Notes under the pieces: generated by a model
Database searches by the model: none
Seen by the model: only the letters and a program-made list of their open reading frames with translations
Told to the model about the DNA's origin: nothing
Source of the DNA: Chrysaora quinquecirrha
Taxonomy: Eukaryota; Cnidaria; Scyphozoa; Semaeostomeae; Pelagiidae
Length of the DNA stretch: 64,000 nucleotides
Reading direction: 5' to 3'
Assembly (NCBI GenBank): GCA_014526335.1
Contig: JACTAT010000051.1
Location: 506,523 to 570,522, forward strand
Program-made: the position numbers and the translations under genes
Part shown: positions 57,001-61,592 of the stretch, piece by piece
Numbering within the stretch: the first letter of the stretch is position 1
Layout of the letters: each line of letters begins with the position of its first letter

Positions 57001-57413
57001 ATGCCCAGATGCCGCTCGAAATACATCAATCAGAAAGAAAAGCTGAGTTGGCATTCAGCTTTTTTTCGCAATTTCATATTGTGTTGTATAATTCACTATC
57101 TTTGCTTCACGTAATTGCCCGTTGTTTCTTTCATTTTCAGCTTAATTCTCCGTTGGTCTTTCCATCCCATGTAGTTTCTTTCACTCTATGCTATTTATTT
57201 CTTTTTATCATTGTTTATTAACCCGTTGTAGCTGACAAAAAGAGAATCATGGAAGAACTTGACGCTGACGACTCAGGTACAGTCGATTTCTATGAATTTC
57301 TACAATATATTGCCAAGATACGACTTTACCAAGGCAGCAACAAAGCTCTGAATTCCCCTGCTGCGACTGTTGTGAAGAAGGGTTTTGTGACAAAGGTTTG
57401 TTCTATTCAGTAA
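22478..57413 (+). CDS. giant Tudor-TIR-beta block-TIR-EF-hand gene, 5' end not found
   Basis: I joined 31 exons whose phases all agree once a single base is allowed for at 50866-50869: 22478-22575, 23272-23367, 29885-30089, 31119-31216, 31510-31608, 32189-32381, 33403-33519, 34560-35066, 35631-35773, 36161-36326, 37046-37172, 37291-37484, 38060-38249, 40286-40368, 40968-41039, 41294-41500, 41605-41729, 43208-43425, 43628-43730, 46168-46378, 47735-47865, 48650-48746, 48973-49026, 49634-49873, 50759-50961, 51900-52063, 53370-53565, 53968-54222, 55040-55314, 55846-55939, 57232-57413. This gives about 1714 codons to a stop overlapped by AATAAA. The first exon begins in phase 1, so a start exon lies upstream and was not recognised. 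No signal peptide or membrane segment is seen, so it is probably intracellular. Separate entries describe the parts. Several borders, especially 40368, 41039 and the last exon, rest on phase and homology only. Confidence 0.85.
23368..24150. other. intron 2 of the giant gene, left part
   Basis: AT-rich intronic sequence. Contains TCGTTTCGACGTCATTTTGATGACGT-type self-complementary bases near 23755-23780; otherwise nothing recognised. Confidence 0.5.
24150..24345. repeat. tandem repeat GTACAGCGGAGGGATATCATC
   Basis: About five imperfect copies of a roughly 21-bp unit (TACAGCGGAGGGATATCATC, TACAGCGGAGGGATACCATC, TACCGTGGAGGGATG). The same motif returns inverted at the end (ATATCCTTCCGTTGTACTGC), so the block can fold. 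The frames it leaves open are a by-product of the repetition. Confidence 0.75.
24545..24740. repeat. minisatellite of CGTTCCCCGA units
   Basis: C/T-rich block with about fifteen degenerate copies of an 11-13-bp unit (GTTCCCCGACGTT, CGTTCCTCGTCATT, ACTCCCCACCGTT). Strong strand asymmetry. Not coding, although long frames pass through it. Confidence 0.75.
25340..27042 (+). CDS. UDP-glycosyltransferase (UGT), single exon, one frame break
   Basis: Membrane enzyme that transfers a sugar from a UDP-sugar to small lipophilic acceptors. The ATG at 25340 opens a signal peptide (FFFLSIFLLLAATTTG). Then LPLPWPSHFMSMVKIG, with the His at the place of the catalytic base, and GHTVDMVVPS. The UGT signature is intact: FNWIPQQQILPHDKTVLF, SHCGTNSVYEAM and LCLPLFGDQFDNAGRVV. 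A C-terminal membrane segment (IDIVIFWTAVLIASYFMF) and the basic tail KRFI complete a type I ER topology. Near 26005-26015 the frame shifts by one base; the sense continues at once (MHYLDLWRQ). About 40 extra residues with five Cys (26380-26500) precede the signature, making it about 567 aa against the usual 520-530. It lies inside intron 2 of the giant gene, same strand. Confidence 0.93.
27043..27660. other. UGT 3' flank within intron 2
   Basis: AT-rich; no exon or repeat family recognised beyond ATATGTTACAATATATG-like short repeats near 27230-27300. Confidence 0.45.
27670..27966 (+). mobile_element. LINE reverse transcriptase C-terminal tail fragment
   Basis: Translates to AYNLRSSHFEINRPSTN and LDTLTYRGSSSWNLISNETR, ending in FQQCLAKNYRETNLYSCKL. 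This is the conserved tail of CR1/Nimb-like LINE ORF2 proteins. A decayed relative is at 5664-5864 on the other strand. Confidence 0.75.
28752..28873. repeat. direct copy 1 of a GTCGCTGCGACC repeat
   Basis: GAAATGGCGGCAGGACATGT, then TTGTCGCTGCGACCG, GTCGCACGTGTAGTCA and ATTTTCGAACAAAAT. The same order occurs at 29481-29600. Intron 2 of the giant gene. Confidence 0.75.
29481..29823. mobile_element. foldback copy 2 of the GTCGCTGCGACC repeat
   Basis: The left part matches 28752-28873. The right end (GTCGCAGCAAC, TTTTTCAGGACAGGAC) is an imperfect inverted copy of the left end, so this copy looks like a MITE of about 340 bp. It ends about 60 bp before the exon at 29885. Confidence 0.6.
30090..31118. 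other. intron 3 of the giant gene
   Basis: No exon recognised. Near 30165-30215 a short stretch (CTGAAAAATGTTGCGCTAACCCACACATCTTTGAAAA in part) resembles the GEDS-type repeat described at 35075 and 35391. Confidence 0.45.
31119..32381 (+). CDS. giant gene, Tudor/chromo-barrel module 2 (exons 4-6)
   Basis: Exons of 98, 99 and 193 nt with the same phases as exons 1-3 (98, 96, 205), about residues 134-263. Sequence parallels: VTALGPQNVFR to ITAVGPKDVFK, VTYDGWGSIYDEYVEP to VTYAGWGSAYDEFVE, and KLKVKWIDGSTYIGTVL to KLKVKWLDGSVYEGTVL. So a whole three-exon block was duplicated in tandem, giving four small barrels. The aromatic cage-like positions W/Y are kept in the second barrel of each module. 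Confidence 0.82.
32900..33065 (+). mobile_element. LINE reverse transcriptase palm fragment
   Basis: In frame one reads YSDDTILMPTTNGNIKQIL from 32946, the F/YADD catalytic box and following helix of a non-LTR reverse transcriptase, followed by stops. A tiny remnant in intron 6 of the giant gene. Confidence 0.65.
33403..33519 (+). CDS. giant gene, linker exon 7
   Basis: 117 nt, about residues 264-302, phase 1 at both ends. Encodes a helical, Lys/Glu-rich segment (NNVIAEEQKKSAEVKRSDEI, KKRTLDVK). It connects the Tudor modules to the first TIR-like domain and might act as a nuclear-localisation-like basic patch; that is only a guess. Confidence 0.7.
33520..34559. other. intron 7 of the giant gene
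   Basis: Mostly AT-rich with no feature. Its last 196 bp (34364-34559) are open in the frame of the next exon, begin with an ATG and encode a hydrophobic stretch (see findings). Confidence 0.5.
34560..35066 (+). CDS. giant gene, TIR-like domain 1 (exon 8)
   Basis: One 507-nt exon, about residues 303-471. A basic helical lead (KIRKIKEQISKIKK) precedes DEYHVAIGASKEDMSFAKN, which fits TIR strand A and helix A. It is followed by LESILKKRGLKVTTDQDD (strand B/BB loop), RTFLLVYSDSV (strand D) and a helix. The residue that aligns with the glutamate of NAD-cleaving TIRs is Leu in this helix (VIRHLTRAAE), and the canonical ISY start is IGA. So it is a diverged, probably non-catalytic TIR fold. The end (VFNFDCFGEP, RRAVMNDLH) aligns with the end of TIR-like 2. 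Good support as coding, moderate as TIR. Confidence 0.72.
35075..35270 (-). repeat. GEDS-type dispersed repeat, inverted copy
   Basis: On the minus strand the bases read as STEATAIHVVPCGEDSLTQD then LEKCGADPELFEKF, just inside intron 8. A partner on the plus strand lies at 35391-35585, making an inverted pair around about 120 bp. A third relative is at 63784-63900. Confidence 0.6.
35391..35585 (+). repeat. GEDS-type dispersed repeat, direct copy
   Basis: Plus-strand reading SREATAIRVFARGEVSPTQN then PEKCRAYPTLSQK parallels the minus-strand copy at 35075-35270. That the similarity is at protein level suggests either an old coding element or slow decay from a common DNA repeat. Confidence 0.55.
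35631..38249 (+). CDS. giant gene, unrecognised beta-rich block 1 (exons 9-13)
   Basis: Exons 35631-35773, 36161-36326, 37046-37172, 37291-37484 and 38060-38249, about residues 472-744. It begins YDLTGVWLCKAVV and goes on FTLLLNQQGNKISGRTVD, FRIEGSIQNNFITLRLTYRG. A second start-like motif, LTGYYNCTFYNEKDKVETIG, follows about 100 residues later. The alternating hydrophobic strands, the L-T-G-aromatic start and the Q-G-N-x-I-S-G turn look like an antiparallel barrel (lipocalin-like or bacterial lipid/ligand-barrel-like). I do not recognise the family. The last exon is Ser-rich (TIQSSSGSSEEDRIL). The block always follows a TIR-like domain in this gene. Confidence 0.8.
36327..37045. other. intron 10 of the giant gene
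   Basis: Low-complexity A/T patches (36530-36600). No exon or repeat family recognised. Confidence 0.45.
38310..38595. mobile_element. short MITE-like element, AGGGTGCATTCTTTT ends
   Basis: AAGGGTGCATTCTTTTC at the left and GAAAAGCAAGCACCCT at the right are inverted copies with two or three mismatches. Interior non-coding. Intron 13. Confidence 0.5.
38596..39290. other. intron 13, AT-rich part
   Basis: Nothing recognised on either strand. Confidence 0.45.
39291..39470. mobile_element. near-perfect palindromic MITE, 180 bp
   Basis: AATGTAGAATTTATACTCAA at the left end and its inverse at the right end pair through the whole length, including TGACTCTGAGTTTCA and CAGACAGACTATAC. The centre is TTGTATAGTCTTAGTATAGT. 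Only a handful of mismatches. In RNA this would be one long hairpin. Confidence 0.9.
39503..40260. mobile_element. MITE, about 758 bp, TIR TACACTCTTTTTTTTATAAG
   Basis: The right end CTTATAAAAAAAAGAGTGTA is the inverse of the left end, and TA flanks fit a Tc1/mariner-type target. GGCTCAGAATCATCC-type bases near the left return inverted near the right. It contains a second element at 39697-40069. A partial copy is at 14392-14595 and a bare end motif is near 45866. It lies 25 bp before exon 14. Confidence 0.85.
39697..40069. mobile_element. nested MITE, CGCTTTTTTTTTATAAGGAACCTAC ends
   Basis: The left end CGCTTTTTTTTTATAAGGAA and the right end TTCCTTATAAAAAAAGCG are inverted copies. GTTCCTTAATAGTTCCTTAA-type repeats fill the interior. 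Its position inside the 39503-40260 element gives the relative insertion order. Confidence 0.8.
40286..41500 (+). CDS. giant gene, shortened TIR-like domain 2 (exons 14-16)
   Basis: Exons 40286-40368, 40968-41039 and 41294-41500, about residues 745-865. It reads DEFPVVIFCTERSTRPG (strand A), ENVLKILIPPQVIYVVDS (strand D, parallel to FLLVYSDS of TIR-like 1), LIDAIEDAAEQEIPIFNVG (helix and strand) and FSIFGPENWKDQDLRLKLM (end). Strands B-C of a normal TIR are missing, so it is a shortened fold, and the glutamate position is Ala. The donor at 40369 (GTGAAA) and the donor at 41040 (GTTTGT) were chosen because they alone keep phase and match the neighbouring TIR-like domain. Confidence 0.65.
40369..40967. 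other. intron 14 of the giant gene
   Basis: Contains an AATAATAATA-type low-complexity patch at 40545-40600 and ACGATTTACGATTACAATTC repeats at 40620-40670. No exon seen. Confidence 0.45.
41605..47865 (+). CDS. giant gene, beta-rich block 2 (exons 17-21)
   Basis: Exons 41605-41729, 43208-43425, 43628-43730, 46168-46378 and 47735-47865, about residues 866-1128. Starts FNLTGLYGVEVVG, parallel to YDLTGVWLCKAVV of block 1. Then SMIFIYFDTNENKISMATD, parallel to FTLLLNQQGNKISG, and later ILLLNRAEGGISGVYMMG with a similar I-S-G turn. The 103-nt exon at 43628-43730 (RLRQLQHMVPNKG to GSLELETEN) was placed because it is the only open piece that repairs the phase between 43425 and 46168. Introns carry a LINE and a 117-bp minisatellite. 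Family unknown. Confidence 0.76.
41730..42320. other. intron 17, left part
   Basis: AT-rich; nothing recognised. Confidence 0.4.
42328..42720. repeat. MITE-like segment with CGAACTTAATTC motifs
   Basis: TCGAACTTAATTCAAAGTGG, GTGAATTAAGTTCGG and CGAATTTAATTCGACGCG recur in both orientations. The outer ends (TGGGTCGTGTC / GACGCGATCTGAAACCC) are weakly inverted. Probably an old foldback element in intron 17. Confidence 0.5.
43005..43160. repeat. second copy of the 7985-8135 repeat
   Basis: AAACAAATTCCGAC, CTATTCCAACCC, ATTAGATCC, TCTATTCCAACGCCCC and AGACACCTAAGACTA occur in the same order as at 7985-8135. It ends about 50 bp before exon 18. Confidence 0.6.
43861..45590 (-). mobile_element. 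5'-truncated non-LTR retrotransposon (LINE)
   Basis: Minus strand. The RT part at 45575-44976 has the catalytic WADDIVLM box, then NWRMIINTDKTKIVIFN and FYKYLGFQLDNNG, the usual thumb motifs, and ILLYGSEIWG. The C-terminal part continues in two other frames (45024-44593, 44596-44156) and ends with a CCHC-like Cys/His segment (FCDFCNVDPK, EIHFLYDC). The 3' end has a GAAATT-type microsatellite tail at 43861-43900. The 5' half with endonuclease is missing. Frame changes show it is dead. It sits in intron 19 of the giant gene, antisense to it. Confidence 0.9.
45591..46167. other. intron 19, right part
   Basis: An ACACTCTTTTTTATAAGAAA end motif of the 39503 MITE family lies near 45864. Otherwise AT-rich with no exon. 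Confidence 0.5.
46379..47165. other. intron 20, left part
   Basis: Nothing recognised. A 71-codon frame near 46859 has no sign of being coding. Confidence 0.4.
47160..47715 (+). repeat. 117-bp-period minisatellite, about 4.7 copies
   Basis: Unit: from ATGTCATGCATAATGCTTTA through AATTTTTGCTGCAATTTGCT, 117 bp, with only a few substitutions between copies. Because 117 is a multiple of three, one frame stays open for 184 codons with a 39-residue protein period (NALGNEF, NGSFPFSSYHEFLLQFAMNV). It ends about 20 bp before the acceptor of exon 21. I regard it as intronic DNA, not as a gene. Confidence 0.9.
47866..48649. other. intron 21 of the giant gene
   Basis: AT-rich; nothing recognised. Confidence 0.45.
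48650..49873 (+). CDS. giant gene, linker exons 22-24
   Basis: Exons 48650-48746, 48973-49026 and 49634-49873, about residues 1129-1258. The first is an amphipathic helix rich in acid and Trp (ADDWVLEIIEKYWSSIENG). The second is a short hydrophobic strand pair (DLLTVCLTKGAASFFIY). The third is Lys-rich (KDEFPKSSFDKERINHQKMQ, FLGKKAQIQMGKPVGETRY). No family recognised. The 54-nt exon is the least certain, but its phase and borders fit. Confidence 0.68.
49874..50758. other. intron 24 of the giant gene
   Basis: A short direct repeat CACATTTTATCAGAGTCCG at 50050-50088; otherwise nothing recognised. Confidence 0.5.
50759..53565 (+). CDS. giant gene, TIR domain 3 with conserved glutamate (exons 25-27)
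   Basis: Exons 50759-50961, 51900-52063 and 53370-53565, about residues 1259-1446. QYDVMISYRSWDGRWVD is a textbook strand A/box 1. Then ERNGYTVWRDRRMDVGVNWS (helix A end, strand B, BB loop), CVLAAISENYLTSVLC (strand D), and TKEVRMAYD whose Glu (51956-51958) is at the position of the catalytic glutamate in SARM1-like NAD-cleaving TIRs. The end is VIPLVLPETC and SDITWVDFR. The reading frame changes at a TTTT run (50866-50869), and the next exon's phase needs one more base there. So the domain is either intact with a base missing in this sequence, or truly broken. NADase activity is inference from one residue and the fold. Confidence 0.88.
50962..51899. other. intron 25 of the giant gene
   Basis: CTACCTCGCCCCAGGC near 51127 and GCCCTGGGGGCGAGGTAG near 51524 are inverted copies of each other, so part of this intron may be an eroded foldback element. 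No exon seen. Confidence 0.5.
52064..53369. other. intron 26 of the giant gene, with a MITE fragment
   Basis: At 52530-52690 a stretch (CAACAGACCGGATCAATTG, GGAATTTATACCCAGGTGCA, GCACCAATCAAAAAG) is related to the MITE at 8501-8923. The rest shows nothing recognisable. Confidence 0.6.
53968..55314 (+). CDS. giant gene, beta-rich block 3 and helical segment (exons 28-29)
   Basis: Exons 53968-54222 and 55040-55314, about residues 1447-1623. VVDLQGDWDVVIGENDKQQK at the border echoes the L-T-G-W start of blocks 1 and 2, and LSLLSSLSSEVEGVMTSD echoes their strand-turn-strand. Further strands: NLHMLAQYKGKKKWLSFIFD and LCRIHNTPWENPEGK. The end is helical (DMERALSILKDAYKDIKKEQ) and leads into the EF-hands. 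So each TIR-like domain of the protein is followed by a related block; this third one is the most diverged. Function unknown. Confidence 0.75.
55846..57413 (+). CDS. giant gene, C-terminal EF-hand pair (exons 30-31)
   Basis: Exons 55846-55939 and 57232-57413, about residues 1624-1714. EF-hand 1 loop (55861-55896) is DRDGNHCLDMSE: acidic or polar ligands at 1, 3, 5, 9 and Glu at 12, but His in place of Gly at 6. EF-hand 2 loop (57261-57296) is DADDSGTVDFYE, fully canonical, followed by FLQYIAKIRL. A pair of this kind normally binds calcium and signals a change to the rest of the protein. The last exon could stop at 57411-57413 by reading through a weak donor at 57396; AATAAA overlaps the stop (57412-57417). 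If the donor is used, the true end lies further on, where I find no exon. Confidence 0.85.
56090..56295 (+). pseudogene. broken duplicate of EF-hand exon 30
   Basis: Matches exon 30 and its flanks: TACGACAGAGATGGAAATCA to GGATATGAG, then about 55 inserted bases with a TGA, then GAGCTAGCCCTTAGAGTTGC to TCTGCAG|GTATGATCTTC. It cannot be spliced in as a useful exon. Flanking intron pieces (GACTTAATGGAAAATATAAT; GTTCCCATTGCGTTTCTAAG) also occur twice, near 55980-56055 and 56408-56500, so the duplicated unit is about 300-450 bp. Confidence 0.88.
56500..57231. other. intron 30, right part, with a MITE fragment
   Basis: At 56985-57065 GGCGGAATTTATGCCCAGAT, CCGCTCGAAAT and GAAAAGCTGAGTTGGCATT match the inner arm of the MITE at 8501-8923. 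No exon seen. Confidence 0.6.
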
Positions 57414-58660
57414 TAAAGTGCATTTTTAATATTTTATATGCTGTCTTTTTAATTTATTTTCTATAATATCTGAATGCTTTTGCTCTATGAAAAACATTTC
57501 AATAACATATAGTGTCATTATTTATTTGTATCCGCTACCAATTTGCTGTTTTATAACGATATTTCTTTAACAGTATTTATATAAATTTGATACAACATAG
57601 GTATAATAAAACAAAAAATTCCACTGAACTTGTCTTATAATATTTCGATACAAGGCTAAAGTATTTAATAAATGAGCCCAAACTTCTATCAAATAACAGC
57701 TATAAAAAATATCAAGCATTCTATCAAAAGAAAACGTTAGACCAACGAACTAAATTCCGCATTTTGCTCCTTGCTGTGCCAATTATACTCAATCTGATAA
57801 TGATGTATTATTCTACCAATCTAGTCTTTGCAAATTATTTTCCTCGAGATTTCCTCGCAAATTATTTTCCTTGCTTACTTCGACATTTCACTGCGCACAG
57901 CATATTGCTTTTGGCGTACTTTAAAAACCATGTTCTACGTACTGTACCTACCTGATCTTATAATGCATTCCATTTCAACATTTAGCTATCAATCAAACTG
58001 CCAAAGACTACTTTATCTGTCCTGTCTAGCGTTCTCCAACATAACGCAAAAATCAACCCCTTACCTTTTACCGTTTGTCATGCCGTTGGAATGTTCGAAG
58101 ACAAGATAAGTTGTTATTCCAAAAGCTTTGTTTCGTATTTTGATGTTTTAGAGTATTGTATACGGAATCGAAGATATGGCCGCCTTTTTTCGTTGCTGGC
58201 ACTTGGCGAAAATTTTAATATTTTCTCATCAGCCAGTTGGTAATTTTTCCCAATCCAAAATTTTGGGCCTAAGTGAAAATGCCAAAAATCCTGTCATTAA
58301 GGTGGACGTTGATATTAGATATTGTCGCCTGATGAACACAATGATTAGATTGCATTTATTTATTTTGAAGATTTGTTTGATGTATGAGGAATATTTCATA
58401 ATTGAATTTTAAATCATAATTTCATAGTGTATCTGAAGAAAAATAAATCAAACAGACGAAATCGGGTTTTGTTTCAGAGTACTTTAATTAGCATGTTGCC
58501 TTTTTATTGCCTAGGTCAATCTTCATTGAAGCAAATCCTGGCGATCGCCAGCGACCGGCAATTATTGAGCATATGCATTTCATGTTTCAGGCCTCCAGGA
58601 TTTTTGCTGCGGTTCGCCTGGTAATTCAACTTGATTGACTCAATGTGAATGCGAAGCTTT
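57414..58660. other. intergenic after the giant gene
   Basis: AT-rich; no exon with a recognisable domain. GCAAATTATTTTCCT occurs twice near 57828 and 57858. Confidence 0.5.
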
Positions 58661-58664
58661 TCTT

Positions 58665-58792
58665 AAGGCCCTTCGTTCGCTAGCGAATTTGATTCTCACC
58701 GTTTGCTAGCGAACAGAAAACGGCCTTCGCTAAGCGAGTTTGGACTGTTCGCTCCTGTTTAATTTTTGAGCGAATTCGCCGAGCGAAGGATC
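58665..58792. repeat. inverted repeat block of TTCGCTAGCGAA motifs
   Basis: CCTTCGTTCGCTAGCGAATT at the left pairs with GCGAATTCGCCGAGCGAAGG at the right. Inside, GTTTGCTAGCGAAC and CCTTCGCTAAGCGAG are themselves nearly palindromic. A small foldback element or remnant. Confidence 0.7.
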
Positions 58793-59283
58793 AGAAAAAT
58801 AAAATGAAAAGTGCGTAAACATGGGCGACAACACGTGATTTTAACACCTCACATTGTGATGACCTTGTTGACCTTGTCTGACTGAATTCATTCTACTGTA
58901 CATGCCTTTTTTCATCAACACGGTTTCAGCAAATTTTCAGCTAATTTTCGATACCAGAATTTTCCTCGAATTTAAGGCCACAAACAAAATTAAGCAAAAA
59001 TTTAGCGTTGCAGCGTTGAACGATCAGTTGCAGCGGAACTAAAATCGCTTCACGTTCTCCTTTCGTAGAAGTGGAAATAGGCCATCATGGTCGTATTTTT
59101 TTTGCTTTCGAGGACCCCGCATGACGCTTATTTATGCTTTATATTGAAATTTAATAGCACTGTTTCTTTACTTGTGTTAGAAACGGGAGAATTAAAATTA
59201 AATTCGCTTTCCATTAAAATATAATTTTATAATAATTTTTCCATTCTAGGGAAGGTGGGAAAATTGTTTGTCTGCTCGCTTGT
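58793..59283. other. intergenic
   Basis: Nothing recognised. Confidence 0.4.
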
Positions 59284-60140
59284 TCACATGTTAATATTCA
59301 GAAAAAGCCTCAAAGGTCTTAGTTTTTTATTTTTATGTTGTTTATTTACCACACCAGGTTGGCATGCTAAACACTTCGGTGTTTTCTTTCTAACAGTTCT
59401 GGAAATATCTGTATCGTTTTCGAGCTTCTTGCAAGTCAGTTCTTCGGGCATTCTTCTCACACCGCTAACCGATTCTGGTTCTTGAATCTTCGGAAACCCG
59501 ATTGTTCCTTTGGTTTTAATGGATATTTTTCTAGTCCGGTTAATTACAAAATCAAACGTCCCTAGTCTCGTTTCCCCGATGCAGACTCGATCAATGTTCG
59601 CACGCTCGTCGTATATTGCTAGTGCAGTATAATATCCTCCTCCCCTGTATATCTTGCGAGGCCTTATCTGAATTGGGAATTGATCCGGATTTGTCATAAT
59701 TTGCAATTCCTGTGGTTGACTTTTCTTTCTATAGATTTCTTCATCACCTTCTTCTTCTTGGTCTTTGATTCGACTATGTTTTCTATCTCCTCAGTTTTTC
59801 GCAGTAAACTCGAAATTTCAAGGCAGTCCGCTAAAGGTTGCACACTTACTGAATTTCGCCCTTCGAATGAAGATAGACTTTGAGCTTCGGATTGTGATTT
59901 TGAGTTTGAACGCCACTGCTTAGCTTTCATTCTTCTTGAAGATAATTCCCTGTGTTTAATTTCTTGTTCGCTTTCTATACCTGAATTTAAAGAGTTCCCA
60001 TTTTTTCTAAGCTTTACATTGATTACTCCGAAACCCGAATTTGTAACGTGACCAAACATTTTGTTTCTCGTTTTTAAGGTCTGATATCTAATTGCGTTTA
60101 GAGGGCATTTTTTGACTAGCTGGACTTCATGTATTTCCAT
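59284..60140 (-). CDS. unknown basic protein, two frames joined by a probable frame error
   Basis: The upstream frame starts at 60140 (MEIHEVQLVKKCPLNAIRYQ) and runs 148 codons; the downstream frame (NPDQFPIQIRPRKIYRGG to LRPLRLFLNINM) ends at 59284. Around 59735-59800 the upstream frame turns into a Lys run. The downstream frame is already open there and reads DQEEEGDEEIYRKKSQPQEL, a more natural acidic-basic linker, so one base seems missing or extra. Joined, the protein would be about 285 aa, very basic, without signal peptide or membrane segment. The Cys pair CLAC lies near the end. I do not recognise the family. It may also be a relic of a mobile element. Confidence 0.6.
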
Positions 60141-61010
60141 CTTTAGTATTGAATATCCAGATAGATCTCTGTTATGCTACATCTACATAAGACTTTCAGA
60201 CATGAGTTACCATTCTTCCACGCATCCGTTACTGAAAAAGAAAGCGTATAGTTGATTGTATTCGGTATAAGATATATTCCTATCCTAGCAGTATTTCCTT
60301 GAATAAGCATCCGGGCTGATTATGTCCAGCCCTGCCTTCCGGGAGTGCATTCAGAGTCATACGACAATATGACTGTCGCGGCAGATGCTTATACGCGTAT
60401 AACATGTAATGGTTAAGATGAAATCAATTTTCATAATTCAACCTACTTTTTATCAACCACACTCATTGTATACTTTTGTTATGCTTATAGCGTTAGTAAA
60501 AATTGCCTCATGTTTGTAATGCCCTTGTAATGACTTTAGGTTTTCTGAACACTTTAGTGGAACCATCACCAACTAACTTTTGAGTAACTACTTACTGCTG
60601 TTTGTCCTTCATAGTTGTAGTTAAGTAACTTCATCTTCGAATACTGAGAAAACAGGTACTTAAAAATTGCCAAATATAACCACTATTAAACGCTTCAAAC
60701 TTCATCTTAATTTCCGTCTTTCAATTTCGGCCTAAATTTATAAAGATTCGAAATCAAAAGATTTTAATAAAAAACCTGTGATTTCTGAAATAAATTATTA
60801 ATAAGAAATTTTATCTGTTTGGTATTTTGTTTTTTTGCTTTTGACAACTCCACATTGTTTCTCTGTTAAATTTTTAAACATTTGCATTCGTAATTTCGTC
60901 AAATATCCACTGCGGCCTAAGAAAGATTATAAAACATGCGTGATTTATCTGTCTACTTATAGAGTTTTAAGCGTGGCGATTTGAAATCTAAGTTAGAAAT
61001 TTTCAAAAAG
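60141..61010. other. intergenic, upstream of the minus-strand unknown gene
   Basis: Would hold that gene's promoter. Nothing else recognised. Confidence 0.4.
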
Positions 61011-61592
61011 TCTGTGGTGTGCTCACAGGAGGCCTAATCTTCTGTTGTATTGTGTACATCCAGGAGTTTCGTTCAAGTGTAGTGGAAATTTCATATTCTT
61101 ATGGGATTCTTATCCGCAAATAACGATTTTCGTACCATTTTGTGTTTATACTTCATCATGAACGCAATGTTTTTTCTTTCATTATTGTTCTTTTGTCCTT
61201 AAACACCATTCAGCAAGCCGAAATTACTTTTGCATTTTGTTTTCTATTGTCTTTCTACGCCAGGTCCAATTCATCGTTGTTGTTGTTGACTCTGCAATGT
61301 TAGTTATAAAAAATATAAGCAAAAGATAAGGAGCGCAACTTAATTTCTGCGTAATTGTCAACAACAACAACGCTGAATTGGACCTGGCGTAGAAAGACAA
61401 TAAAACACAAAATGCAATAGTAATTTCTGCTTGCTGAATGGTGTTTTAGGACAAAACCACAACAACAAGAGAAAAAACTTTGTATTCATGATGAAGTATG
61501 CGCGGATAAGAATATGAAATTTCCACTACACTTGAACGAAACTCCTGGATGTACTACACAATACAGCAGTAGATTGGGCCTTCTGTGGTGTG
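61011..61592. mobile_element. large foldback MITE, arms about 240-280 bp
   Basis: The arms 61011-61289 and 61350-61592 are inverted copies. Shared bases include GTACATCCAGGAGTTTCGTT, GTGTAGTGGAAATTTCATAT, CACCATTCAGCAAGC, TAGAAAGACAATA (inverted), and TCCAATTC..GTTGTTGTTGAC close to the centre. The unpaired centre is about 60 bp. No coding capacity. Confidence 0.88.
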
